Of a DNA stretch of 64,000 nt, positions 63,956 through 64,000 are shown one piece after another. How positions within the stretch are numbered: position 1 is the first letter of the stretch; each line of letters opens with the position of its first letter. This DNA is from Pseudoalteromonas amylolytica (GTDB lineage Bacteria; Pseudomonadota; Gammaproteobacteria; Enterobacterales; Alteromonadaceae), in contig NZ_MKJU01000005.1 of the NCBI RefSeq assembly GCF_001854605.1, forward strand, positions 62,001 to 126,000, given 5' to 3'. The notes beneath the pieces were generated by a model. That model made no database searches. It had not been told where the DNA came from and worked only from the letters and a program-made list of their open reading frames with translations. The position numbers were made by a program, and so were the translations under genes.

Positions 63956-64000
63956 TATAAGCCTCTATTGTTGATGTTATTGTTCAGATTGCTGCATCTC

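Overview
The window (about 43% G+C by eye) looks like chromosomal DNA of a marine gammaproteobacterium, most likely Alteromonadales and close to Pseudoalteromonas. This rests on the mix of families (DUF3081, DUF2252, an IlvIH pair, an EAL-HDOD protein, AstC/AstA next to a DUF1338 protein, a large TonB-dependent receptor) and not on any marker gene. No rRNA, tRNA, CRISPR array or insertion sequence was recognised.

Layout. 1-6 kb: the tail of an unknown gene, a degenerate signalling-type protein, NAD-dependent isocitrate dehydrogenase, the ilvIH operon behind a peptide-coding attenuator, and an HU protein. 6.2-14.8 kb (minus): one tightly packed ten-gene operon led by an ECF sigma factor and a ChrR-type zinc anti-sigma factor. 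It continues through DUF523/DUF1722, photolyase, NTF2-like, SDR, FAD oxidoreductase, DUF1365, Cfa-like methyltransferase and DUF2878. A TGATCC-N18-TAGAA element lies in front. The content matches a singlet-oxygen/photo-oxidative stress regulon with a membrane-lipid modification branch. 14.8-26.3 kb: a LON-domain protein, an alkyltransferase-like protein, a LysR regulator divergent from an RND efflux pair, a desaturase broken by a TGA codon, peroxiredoxin, a VOC protein, RluF, DUF418 and EAL-HDOD.

26.5-38.4 kb (minus): a complete seven-gene glycogen operon, transcribed in the order CBM48 protein, malQ, glgB, glgX, glgP, glgC, glgA. It would make ADP-glucose, polymerise and branch it, and break the polymer down by phosphorolysis, debranching and glucan transfer. 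38.9-45.7 kb: a GGDEF-EAL protein, an orphan membrane protein, an Lrp-type regulator divergent from astC-astA, and a DUF1338 protein. 46-56.7 kb: DUF2252, ribonuclease Z, small hypothetical genes, a second photolyase split by an in-frame TAA, an AbgT transporter, GST, a ZapE-like ATPase, a collagenase-like lipoprotein and a NYN-domain protein.

56.8-58.7 kb is the most plastic part. It has two attC-like sites flanking a RipA-like membrane-protein cassette, a second small cassette gene with no recognisable function, and a duplicated unit of about 130 bp carrying paired REP-like palindromes. The second copy cuts off a short open frame that has a good ribosome binding site. 58.7-64 kb: a DEAD-box helicase, a DapA that reads like the plant enzyme, and a TonB-dependent receptor.

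The main points of interest are the ECF/ChrR operon and its promoter, the ilvI attenuator, two genes interrupted by single nonsense codons, the integrase-less attC cluster with its REP duplication, the plant-type DapA, and four TTTTATAT repeats between the LysR gene and the RND operon.
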